Below are positions 1 through 6,519 of a DNA stretch of 21,671 bases, one piece after another; the stretch's first letter is position 1, and each line of letters opens with the position of its first letter. The position numbers and the translations under genes were made by a program. Below the pieces are notes generated by a model, which saw only the letters and a list, made by a program, of their open reading frames with translations, was not told the origin of the DNA and made no database searches. The DNA comes from Euplotes aediculatus. Lineage: Eukaryota > Ciliophora > Spirotrichea > Euplotida > Euplotidae. Location: contig JAQGFW010017379.1 in NCBI GenBank assembly GCA_030463445.1, forward strand, positions 1-21,671, read 5' to 3'.

Positions 1-1
1 T

Positions 2-544
2 GAGAGTATCAGCAAACTTTTTATCCGGGTATCACTCAGTAACGAAGCGTATAAGCTAAGCCGGAAAGAGGCATTTGTTAAACTGGCCAATTTATCGGAT
101 GCTTTTCAGCGCATGTTAAATGAGCCAAAACGGCAACAGAAAAAAGTGCAGCTGGTCCACCAGATGGTAGTGAACAATCACATGCTGGCATCACATATTG
201 CAACCTTGTCATCTTACCGGAAAATGGCTGAACGGTATGCGTCTGAAAAATTTCAGCCGATCATTTCAGCTTCGCTGCAACACCTTCAGGGGGCTACAGA
301 ACTGGTGAAGCCGAATCCTGCACCCAACCGGTTGCTTAGCGCAGAAGAAAATTTTGTGATACGGGAAGAGCTGAAGCAATTACTGGAGCAGCGGTTAAAG
401 GAACTGGCAGAAGGTGATATGGATACTGAAACAAGGCAACGGTTTTCTGAATTGAAAACCATTGCCGATCAGTTTGAGTATATCAATAAAATAAGTATTG
501 AACTAGAGAAACTGGCATTGCGACTTCGGGAGCGAACTGCTTAA
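2..544 (+). CDS. FUSC/YccS-family membrane protein, C-terminal part (5' end outside window)
   Basis: The reading frame is open from base 2 to the TAA at 542-544, giving 180 residues without the true start. The Met at base 113 is internal, because the preceding codons continue the same family sequence (RVSLSNEAYKLSRKEAF). The segment NEPKRQQKKVQLVHQ followed by NNHMLASHIATLSSYR resembles the cytoplasmic C-terminal region of YccS/YhfK/FUSC-type inner-membrane proteins, which normally run to about 700 residues and are distantly related to aromatic-acid efflux components. No membrane segment lies in the visible part, which is helical, charged and probably cytosolic. The gene is convergent with korA, and the two stop codons overlap within a shared TTAA. 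The substrate is unknown. The family call rests on remembered conserved sequence only. Confidence 0.8.
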   Translation, partial: ESISKLFIRVSLSNEAYKLSRKEAFVKLANLSDAFQRMLNEPKRQQKKVQLVHQMVVNNHMLASHIATLSSYRKMAERYASEKFQPIISASLQHLQGATELVKPNPAPNRLLSAEENFVIREELKQLLEQRLKELAEGDMDTETRQRFSELKTIADQFEYINKISIELEKLALRLRERTA

Positions 545-2403
545 CCGGGAATTGTCATACCCAGCATTTCTTTCAGTTTGGCCAGAAGTTCTGTTTTTGT
601 GATTGGCACTCCCATTATTTTATTATACCCTTTGGCGTCCACCAGGTATTGATCACGAATGATTTTAATGAGTTGGCCATTATTGATTTCCGGGATTAAT
701 ACCTGTTCGAAATTTCGTAGAATGGCGCCCAGGTTTTTTGGAAAAGGGCGGATATAACGGAGATGGGCATGGCTTATTTCCTGTCCGGCTTCCTGTAATT
801 CCTGCACGGCGCTTTTTATGGCACCATAGGTAGAACCCCATCCGAGAACCAGAATCTTTCCTTTTTCCGGACCACTGTCGAGTTTTTGCTCGGGTATATA
901 ATCTGCGATCTTGTCCACTTTTTCCTGGCGGATTTTTACCATCAGCTGGTGGTTATCCGGATCGTAGCTGATATTGCCGGTGATGTTTTGTTTTTCAAGT
1001 CCGCGCACGCGATGCTCCAATCCGGGTGTGCCGGGAATGGCCCAGGGACGCACTAATTTTTCATCCCGCTGATAGGGCATGAATTTTTCTTCACCGTGAC
1101 CCAGGTCTTTTTTGAAATTGACTTCAATGGTTGCCAGTTGTTCGCTGGTTGGAAATTTCCAGGGTTCTGCACCATTGGCGATATAGCCATCACTCAGGAA
1201 GATCACCGGTGTCATGTGCTGCACAGAAATTCTAACAGCTTCGTACACGGCGGCAAAACAATCACTTGGTGTAGAGGCTGAAATTACCGGCATGGGGCAT
1301 TCTCCGTTTCTGCCATAATAAGCCTGTAGCAGATCGCTTTGTTCCGTTTTGGTAGGAAGACCGGTGGAGGGGCCGCCACGCTGAATATTGATAATAAGCA
1401 GCGGGATTTCCAGCATAACAGCCAGGCCCATGGCTTCTGTTTTCAGTGCCATACCCGGACCAGAAGTAGTTGTTACACCCAGGGATCCTCCATAAGAAGC
1501 ACCGATGGCGGCTGTAATGCCGGCGATTTCATCTTCGGCCTGGAAGGTTCGGATGCCAAAGGTTTTATACCGGCTCAGTTCATGCAGGATATCAGAGGCC
1601 GGGGTAATTGGATAGGTACCCAAAAACATGGGCAGGGAAGCCTTTTGAGAGGCGGCGATCAGACCGTACGCAAGGGCCTGGTTACCCATAATATTACGAT
1701 AGGAGCCGGGTTCGATCCGGGCTTTCTCCACCTTATAGCGGGTTGTGAAGGTTTCGGTGGTGTCTCCGTAATTGTACCCGGCCTGAAGCGCTTTAATATT
1801 GCTGTTCAGAAGGTCGGGTTTTTTGCCAAATTTATCTGTAAGGAACTGGATGCTGCTGTCCATATCACGATTGTACATCCAGTACAGAAAGCCTAGTACA
1901 AACATGTTTTTGGCCCGGTCTTTCTCCTTGGTGCCAAGGGTGAATTCCTTCAGCGCCTCCCGGGTCATTTTGGTGATATCCATCTTAATGACATCATAAT
2001 TGGAGAGGCTATCATCCTCTATGGGATTTACCCCATCCGGATAATTGGCCAGTCGAAGGTTTTTTGGATCGAATCCATCGGTATTGATGATGATTTTACC
2101 ACCCTTTTTAAGAGCTTTCAGGTTGGTTTTGAGGGCTGCCGCATTCATGGCCACCAATACATCACATTCATCACCCGGGGTATAAATCGGTGCACTCGAA
2201 AAACGCAACTGATAGCCACTCACGCCTGGAATGGTACCCTGAGGGGCTCTGATTTCCGCCGGAAAATCGGGGAAAGTGGCCAGGTCGATACCCAGCAATG
2301 CGGTATTATTGGTGAATTGGGTTCCAGTTAATTGCATGCCATCTCCGCTATCGCCTGCAAACTTTATTACCACCTCCGGAAGGAGTTCTTCTTTGTGCAT
2401 CAT
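541..2403 (-). CDS. korA: 2-oxoacid:acceptor (ferredoxin) oxidoreductase, fused gamma-alpha subunit
   Basis: This 620-aa protein is the KorA-type subunit of 2-oxoglutarate:ferredoxin oxidoreductase, a cytosolic enzyme that oxidatively decarboxylates 2-oxoacids to acyl-CoA and reduces ferredoxin. The N-terminal gamma domain (about 8-195) starts with VVIKFAGDSGDGMQLTG at 11-27. The alpha (pyrimidine-binding) domain begins near 238 with YPITPAS at 264-270, then SGPGMAL near 314-320 and QRGGPSTGLPTK at 341-352, the KorA-type signature. A transketolase C-like domain (about 510-610) follows. The thiamine-binding beta subunit (KorB), usually the next gene, is not in the window: downstream lies the convergent FUSC gene and upstream lies gldA. 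The start is ATG 2403 (a second ATG is at 2400); a perfect TACCTTTG -7 box ends 4 nt before it, so the mRNA is probably leaderless or nearly so. The substrate could be another 2-oxoacid. Confidence 0.92.
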   Translation of the reverse strand: MMHKEELLPEVVIKFAGDSGDGMQLTGTQFTNNTALLGIDLATFPDFPAEIRAPQGTIPGVSGYQLRFSSAPIYTPGDECDVLVAMNAAALKTNLKALKKGGKIIINTDGFDPKNLRLANYPDGVNPIEDDSLSNYDVIKMDITKMTREALKEFTLGTKEKDRAKNMFVLGFLYWMYNRDMDSSIQFLTDKFGKKPDLLNSNIKALQAGYNYGDTTETFTTRYKVEKARIEPGSYRNIMGNQALAYGLIAASQKASLPMFLGTYPITPASDILHELSRYKTFGIRTFQAEDEIAGITAAIGASYGGSLGVTTTSGPGMALKTEAMGLAVMLEIPLLIINIQRGGPSTGLPTKTEQSDLLQAYYGRNGECPMPVISASTPSDCFAAVYEAVRISVQHMTPVIFLSDGYIANGAEPWKFPTSEQLATIEVNFKKDLGHGEEKFMPYQRDEKLVRPWAIPGTPGLEHRVRGLEKQNITGNISYDPDNHQLMVKIRQEKVDKIADYIPEQKLDSGPEKGKILVLGWGSTYGAIKSAVQELQEAGQEISHAHLRYIRPFPKNLGAILRNFEQVLIPEINNGQLIKIIRDQYLVDAKGYNKIMGVPITKTELLAKLKEMLGMTIPG

Positions 2404-2407
2404 TTTG

Positions 2408-2415
2408 CAAAGGTA
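2408..2415 (-). promoter_or_regulatory. Bacteroidota -7 promoter box of korA (TACCTTTG)
   Basis: On the minus strand the sequence reads TACCTTTG-CAAA-ATG, a perfect match to the Bacteroidota sigma-ABfr -7 consensus TAnnTTTG. The box is 4 nt from the start codon, which places transcription initiation at or next to the ATG. No clear TTTG -33 element is present; that region is occupied by the 7-bp tandem repeat. Confidence 0.6.
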
Positions 2416-2422
2416 AGGAGAG

Positions 2423-2497
2423 GTGAGATGTGAAACGTGAGAAGTGAGAAGAAGAAAGGGGGAAAGGAAGATGGAAGAATGGAAGATGGAGGAATGG
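2423..2497. repeat. Two adjoining purine-rich tandem repeats in the korA-gldA gap
   Basis: Plus-strand positions 2423-2450 hold four 7-bp units: GTGAGAT, GTGAAAC, GTGAGAA, GTGAGAA. After a short G/A spacer, 2466-2495 hold two 15-bp units (GGAAGATGGAAGAAT and GGAAGATGGAGGAAT). The plus strand is almost pure purine with scattered T. The tract fills the whole region between the korA -7 box and the 3' end of gldA. It may be slippage-prone satellite DNA or a dispersed intergenic repeat. No coding function is supported. Confidence 0.85.
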
Positions 2498-2504
2498 TTG
2501 GGCG

Positions 2505-3413
2505 TCAGGAATGGGTGAGGGACCGGAACACGTCTTCCAGGCTTTGGTCTGTGCTTTGGAGTGATATAATGTTCAGGTTCTGTTCCATACTAAGAGCCAT
2601 CAGTTGTTTTTTTGCTTCGGCCGGATCGGTGGCTTCCAGTTCCCATTCATTGGCATTGAGCTTGCGCAAAGTGGTAAGGCTGGTTATACTTCTTTCCAGC
2701 CATTGGGCTTCCAGTGCTTCCTTAAACTGTACACGAATGACGGGTTTGCTGTGCCGGGACTGCAGGTCTTTCAAGTTATTGTCGGCAATGAGATTTCCCT
2801 TATTAATGATGATTACCCGGTTGCATACCGCTTCTACTTCCTGAAGGATATGGGTTGAAAAAAGAATGGTTTTCTGGGCGCCGAGCGAGCGGATTACTTC
2901 CCGTATTTCAATTATCTGGTTCGGATCCAGGCCGGTGGTGGGTTCATCCAGAATCAGTACTTCGGGATCATGGATCAGTGCGGCTGCCAGTCCTACCCGT
3001 TGTTTGTACCCTTTTGACAGCTGTCCGATCTTTTTATGGCTTTCCGGGCTTAGTCCAACCTGGCTGATAACGGTATTAATGCGTCCCTTTTTATCCGCAA
3101 TGTTATGGACATCGGCCATGAACTGAAGATATTCCCGTACATACATGTCATAATAAAGCGGATTGGATTCCGGCAGGTAGCCGATCCGGGCTTTGGCAGC
3201 AAGTGGGTCGCGGGTTACGTCGATCCCGGCAATTGTTGCAGTACCACCATCGGGTTTGAGGTAACCGGTTAGAATTTTCATAGTAGTGGATTTCCCGGCA
3301 CCATTGGGGCCGAGAAATCCAACTATTTCTCCCTGGTTGACAGAGAAAGAGATATTATTTACAGCGGTCTGCTGACCGTATACTTTCTGAAGTGACTGAA
3401 CCGAAATAGACAT
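2505..3413 (-). CDS. gldA: ABC transporter ATP-binding protein, GldA-like
   Basis: This 302-aa ABC ATPase has all the nucleotide-binding motifs: Walker A GPNGAGKS at 35-42, signature LSKGY at 132-136, Walker B VLILDE at 152-157, D-loop GLDP at 161-164 and H-loop His188. The stretch GYLPESNPLYYDMYVREYL (78-96) is characteristic of GldA, the ATPase that pairs with the GldF and GldG membrane proteins in Bacteroidota gliding motility. The C-terminal roughly 90 residues form the usual regulatory extension. No gldF or gldG lies nearby; gldA is known to sit apart from gldFG in Flavobacterium. The start ATG 3413 is 7 nt after a perfect TAGGTTTG box, suggesting its own promoter even though only 20 bp separate it from the carbonic anhydrase gene. 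It could instead serve another GldA-type exporter. Confidence 0.85.
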   Translation of the reverse strand: MSISVQSLQKVYGQQTAVNNISFSVNQGEIVGFLGPNGAGKSTTMKILTGYLKPDGGTATIAGIDVTRDPLAAKARIGYLPESNPLYYDMYVREYLQFMADVHNIADKKGRINTVISQVGLSPESHKKIGQLSKGYKQRVGLAAALIHDPEVLILDEPTTGLDPNQIIEIREVIRSLGAQKTILFSTHILQEVEAVCNRVIIINKGNLIADNNLKDLQSRHSKPVIRVQFKEALEAQWLERSITSLTTLRKLNANEWELEATDPAEAKKQLMALSMEQNLNIISLQSTDQSLEDVFRSLTHS

Positions 3414-3420
3414 AGTTCAA

Positions 3421-3428
3421 CAAACCTA
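3421..3428 (-). promoter_or_regulatory. Bacteroidota -7 promoter box of gldA (TAGGTTTG)
   Basis: The minus strand reads TAGGTTTG-TTGAACT-ATG, an exact TAnnTTTG match 7 nt upstream of the gldA start. It lies within the 20-bp gap after the carbonic anhydrase stop codon. This suggests that gldA is also transcribed independently of the upstream pair, with a very short or absent leader. Confidence 0.55.
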
Positions 3429-3433
3429 CAGAA

Positions 3434-4066
3434 TTATAAATCATCATACTCATAGATGTTATCAATATGGGTATTCGCAGGCATTTCGAAAACAGGATTG
3501 ATCAGCCCGTCTTTGAGTCCGTATACCCAGCCATGCAGGTGCGGCTGCTGGTTGTATTTCCAGGCTTTCTGAATGATGGAGGTTTTGGCGAGGTTCATCA
3601 CACCTTCAATCACATTCAGTTCTACCAGGCGATTGGTTCTTTTGTCTTCATCCGGAATGGCATTGATTTCATCCCGGTGAATACGATATACATCTTTGAT
3701 ATTTCTCAGCCATTTGTTGATGATGCCAAAATTGTGGTTGGTCATGGCTGCTTTAACACCACCGCAACCATAGTGACCGCAAACGATAATGTGTTTTACT
3801 TTCAGGTGCACCACAGCGTATTCAAGTACACTCAGCAGGTTGAGATCGGTATGTACCACCATGTTGGCGATATTTCTATGAACAAAGATTTCGCCAGGCT
3901 GGGTGTTGGTGATTTCGTTGGCCGGTACACGGCTGTCGCTGCATCCGATCCAGAGAAAATCAGGCTTTTGAATATTTTCAAGGCGTTTGAAAAAATCCGG
4001 GTCTTCTTCAACTGCTTCTGCGGCCCAGGCTTTGTTTTCGAGTAAGAGTTTTTCGTATTGTTTCAT
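3434..4066 (-). CDS. Beta-class carbonic anhydrase
   Basis: This 210-aa cytosolic zinc enzyme interconverts CO2 and bicarbonate. The beta-class metal and catalytic residues are all present: CSDSR at 42-46 gives zinc ligand Cys42 and the Asp44/Arg46 dyad, and HYGC at 98-101 gives ligands His98 and Cys101, followed by GGVKAAM. The length is normal for the E. coli Can-like clade. The gene starts 21 bp downstream of the SulP transporter stop on the same strand, so the two form a likely operon in which the transporter brings in bicarbonate and this enzyme equilibrates it. No TAnnTTTG box precedes it, which fits cotranscription. The start ATG 4066 gives the family-typical N-terminus MKQYEKLLLEN. 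Confidence 0.95.
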   Translation of the reverse strand: MKQYEKLLLENKAWAAEAVEEDPDFFKRLENIQKPDFLWIGCSDSRVPANEITNTQPGEIFVHRNIANMVVHTDLNLLSVLEYAVVHLKVKHIIVCGHYGCGGVKAAMTNHNFGIINKWLRNIKDVYRIHRDEINAIPDEDKRTNRLVELNVIEGVMNLAKTSIIQKAWKYNQQPHLHGWVYGLKDGLINPVFEMPANTHIDNIYEYDDL

Positions 4067-4087
4067 CTTTTATAATATTAAAATGGT

Positions 4088-5647
4088 TTATGAATGGTTA
4101 GCGAATCCCTGTTCTTTATTGGCGCTTTTCTTAAGCTGCACGGTAATGTTTTTTAACGGAGCACTGATCATGAAATCTTCTATTACTTCCACTACGTCTT
4201 TATCAAGGAAATCGGCGCGGGTGGCATCAATTAATACAAATGAATCTTCCGGAATTTTTGCCAGTTTGTGTTTGATAATAGGTTTGTTCAGGAAGGATAC
4301 ATCTTTTCTAAGCCGGAAAAGGTAGTTTTTGTCGTCGTTTACAACAAATACGGCGGAACGGAAATTACTGCGTAAAACAAAGAACAGGCCTACCACGCAG
4401 CCAACCAGGATACCTTTCAACAGATCTGTCAGCAGGATCGCAATAATGGTAACGATAAAGGGTACGAACTGGTCCCATCCGCGCTGATAAAACTTTTTGA
4501 AGATGGATGGCTTCGCCAGTTTGAAACCGGTATAAATCAGAACAGCTGCTAATGCCGGAAGCGGAATCATGTTTAAAATATTGGGAATAAATGCCACACA
4601 CAGCAGCAGTAGTAAACCGTGCAGAATAGCTGACATTTTTGTTTTGGCACCCGCATTTACGTTGGCTGAGGTACGCACAATTACGGATGTAATTGGGAGT
4701 CCGCCGATAAATCCGGACAGCAGGTTGCCAATGCCCTGGGCTTTTAATTCACGGTTTGTTGGCGTTACGCGCTGATACGGATCCAGTTCATCGGAAGCTT
4801 CGATATTCAGCAGGGTTTCCAGGCTAGCAACTATGGCAAGGGTAAAAGCGACAACCCATACATTATAGTTGGTAAGCTGGCTGAAATCCGGAAACTGGAA
4901 AAAGCTGACAAATTCTTCTACATTTCCTGCTTTTGGAATGTTTACCAAAGTATGATCCGGTAATGCCAGTGAAGATTGCGAACCTATGAAAAACTGGTTC
5001 ATGGCCACGCTCACCAGCACAACTACGAGGGGTGCAGGGATGAGCTGCATGAATTTCCCAATTTTAACGATGTATTTATCCCAAACAATATGCAGCAATA
5101 AGGAAGCAATACCGATCAGGGCCGCTCCCGGAATAATATGATTTAATGAATGGAAAATACCGGTGAACGTATTGGAACCATCGGGTTGCTGAAAACTTTC
5201 ATCGCCTTCAAAATCGGTATCATAACCAACCAGGTGGGGGAGCTGCTTAAGAATCAGGATCAGACCGATAGCTGCCAGCATGGCTTTAATAACGGAGCCG
5301 GGAATATAATCACCCAGTACACCTGCTTTCAGAAATCCAAGAATCATTTGTAGTACTCCGGCAATAACGACACTGACCAGGAATGCTTCGAAACTGGGGA
5401 GTTTGGCAATGGCTGCCACAACAATGGCGGTTAAGCCGGCTGCCGGACCACTAACACTTAACTGGGAACCACTAAGAGCGCCAATGACAATGCCGCCTAC
5501 CACTCCGGCAATGATACCGGAAAACAAGGGTGCATTGGAGCCAAGCGCAATCCCAAGACAGAGTGGGAGCGCAACTAAGAATACTACGATAGAGGATGGG
5601 ATATCTGAAGACAGATTCCCAAACGGATTTTGTAAACGTTTGGACAT
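4088..5647 (-). CDS. SulP-family inorganic anion transporter (probable bicarbonate transporter)
   Basis: This 519-aa polytopic inner-membrane protein of the SulP (SLC26-like) family begins its membrane domain at about residue 16. The motif SGSQLSVSGPAAGLTAIV near 59-76 is typical of the substrate-site half-helix region, and an SLE-x-LL-x-EASDELDP segment follows in mid protein. About 10-14 hydrophobic helices end near 430. The last roughly 85 residues form a cytoplasmic STAS-like domain that includes VLIDATRADFLDKDVVEVIEDF. Placement directly upstream of a carbonic anhydrase supports bicarbonate as substrate, as in BicA transporters and SulP-carbonic anhydrase fusions. Sulfate or another anion cannot be excluded from sequence. 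The start is ATG 5647 (MSKRLQNPFGNL); no clear promoter box was found. Confidence 0.93.
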   Translation of the reverse strand: MSKRLQNPFGNLSSDIPSSIVVFLVALPLCLGIALGSNAPLFSGIIAGVVGGIVIGALSGSQLSVSGPAAGLTAIVVAAIAKLPSFEAFLVSVVIAGVLQMILGFLKAGVLGDYIPGSVIKAMLAAIGLILILKQLPHLVGYDTDFEGDESFQQPDGSNTFTGIFHSLNHIIPGAALIGIASLLLHIVWDKYIVKIGKFMQLIPAPLVVVLVSVAMNQFFIGSQSSLALPDHTLVNIPKAGNVEEFVSFFQFPDFSQLTNYNVWVVAFTLAIVASLETLLNIEASDELDPYQRVTPTNRELKAQGIGNLLSGFIGGLPITSVIVRTSANVNAGAKTKMSAILHGLLLLLCVAFIPNILNMIPLPALAAVLIYTGFKLAKPSIFKKFYQRGWDQFVPFIVTIIAILLTDLLKGILVGCVVGLFFVLRSNFRSAVFVVNDDKNYLFRLRKDVSFLNKPIIKHKLAKIPEDSFVLIDATRADFLDKDVVEVIEDFMISAPLKNITVQLKKSANKEQGFANHS

Positions 5648-5733
5648 ACAGGTTGATTGATTCGAAAAAAAGAAAGGGCTAACCAGTCTTCACCAGAGAA
5701 GGATCAGGGTAACGGAATAATAAAAATAAAGCA

Positions 5734-6087
5734 TCAGGCCAGGTCAGGAGGCTGTATCAGGGTTTGGGAGAGCTGGTCGTCGGGCAGGTTTTCAGAAACC
5801 GGAACAAGCCGTAGAATATCTTCTGCGTTTACGGTTCTGAGTAGTGCACAAACATCCAGATAGCAAACAGAGAAGGTTTTGCCGCTCTTGTGTTCTTCGT
5901 TAATGGGATTATTATTACCAGCTTCTTCCTCTACTGTGTTGAGGATGGAGTATTTATTCTGCTTTGAAACCAGCGGAAGCATTACCAGAGTGGTAGCCAA
6001 TAGACCCATAAATAACAGGACGATGCCGCTGAGCAGCATTTTTCTGCCGAAAAAACTCGGCATTCCTGTTTTGGGTGTATTTTTCAT
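5734..6087 (-). CDS. Small single-span membrane protein of unknown function
   Basis: This 117-aa ORF is the last of the minus-strand run that contains the symporter-kinase and the response regulator, 62 bp after the regulator stop. A positively charged N-terminus (MKNTPKTGMPSFFGRK) is followed by one hydrophobic helix at about 17-40. The remaining roughly 75 residues are polar and probably periplasmic, with two cysteines (SVCYLDVCALL). I do not recognise the family. A weak AT-rich inverted repeat (6127-6145) and an imperfect -7-like box lie in the upstream gap, so it may have its own promoter. Strand, spacing and a plausible protein composition support it as a real gene; the function is open. 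Confidence 0.65.
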   Translation of the reverse strand: MKNTPKTGMPSFFGRKMLLSGIVLLFMGLLATTLVMLPLVSKQNKYSILNTVEEEAGNNNPINEEHKSGKTFSVCYLDVCALLRTVNAEDILRLVPVSENLPDDQLSQTLIQPPDLA

Positions 6088-6149
6088 GGCGGTCGAAAAT
6101 AAAGTAATAGGTTGAAAGATAAGTAATTGTTAAGGCATTTAACAAACAG

Positions 6150-6518
6150 TTATTGTAGTAATTGATTGATTTCTTTAATAAGGGAACGGGTAGAAAAGGG
6201 TTTGAATACATATTTAGCTGCACCCATCTCCAGGCCTTTCCGTTGATCTGCCTCCCTTGTTTTAGCACTTAAAAAAACAACGATAACCTGTTTTAGGGCA
6301 GGGTGTTCTTTAATGAATTTGCAAATCTCAAAACCATCCACATCCGGCATCATGATGTCCAGTAAAACAAGGTCAGGAGTTTCCTGCTGAACCAGTTGAA
6401 GGGCTTCGGTTCCGTTTCTGGCAACGATAACCGCGTACCCGTTTTTCTGCATCAGAAATTCGAGAGACATCAGGATATATGGGTCATCGTCAACGACCAG
6501 GATTTTTTTTGCCGGCAT
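6150..6518 (-). CDS. Receiver-only response regulator (CheY-like)
   Basis: This 122-aa single receiver domain has acidic residues D10-D12, phospho-acceptor Asp54 (DLVLLDIMMPDVDGFEI), Ser84 (FLSAK) and Lys106 (YVFKPF). There is no output domain after about residue 118. The chosen start is ATG 6518 (MPAKKILVVDDD), 1 nt after the kinase stop codon; a longer frame reaching 6647 lies inside the kinase gene and adds non-family sequence. Coupled to the symporter-kinase, it is almost certainly that kinase's partner. The CbrB and CrbR partners of similar kinases carry DNA-binding domains, so this one must act through a protein partner, a phosphorelay or a separate regulator. Confidence 0.93.
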   Translation of the reverse strand: MPAKKILVVDDDPYILMSLEFLMQKNGYAVIVARNGTEALQLVQQETPDLVLLDIMMPDVDGFEICKFIKEHPALKQVIVVFLSAKTREADQRKGLEMGAAKYVFKPFSTRSLIKEINQLLQ

Positions 6519-6519
6519 A

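Noticed and set aside
1339-1896. A 185-aa ORF antisense to korA
   Set aside because: It is a shadow frame; the low-complexity Gly/Arg-rich protein resembles no family.
2423-2497. A CRISPR-like array in the korA-gldA gap
   Set aside because: The units are 7 and 15 bp, directly tandem and without unique spacers.
3467-4045. A 192-aa ORF antisense to the carbonic anhydrase gene
   Set aside because: It is a shadow of a strongly conserved enzyme gene with no independent support.
6127-6145. TTGTTAA-N5-TTAACAA as a terminator after the receiver gene
   Set aside because: The stem is only 7 bp, all but one pair A-T on each arm, and no T-run follows; it is more likely chance or part of a promoter.
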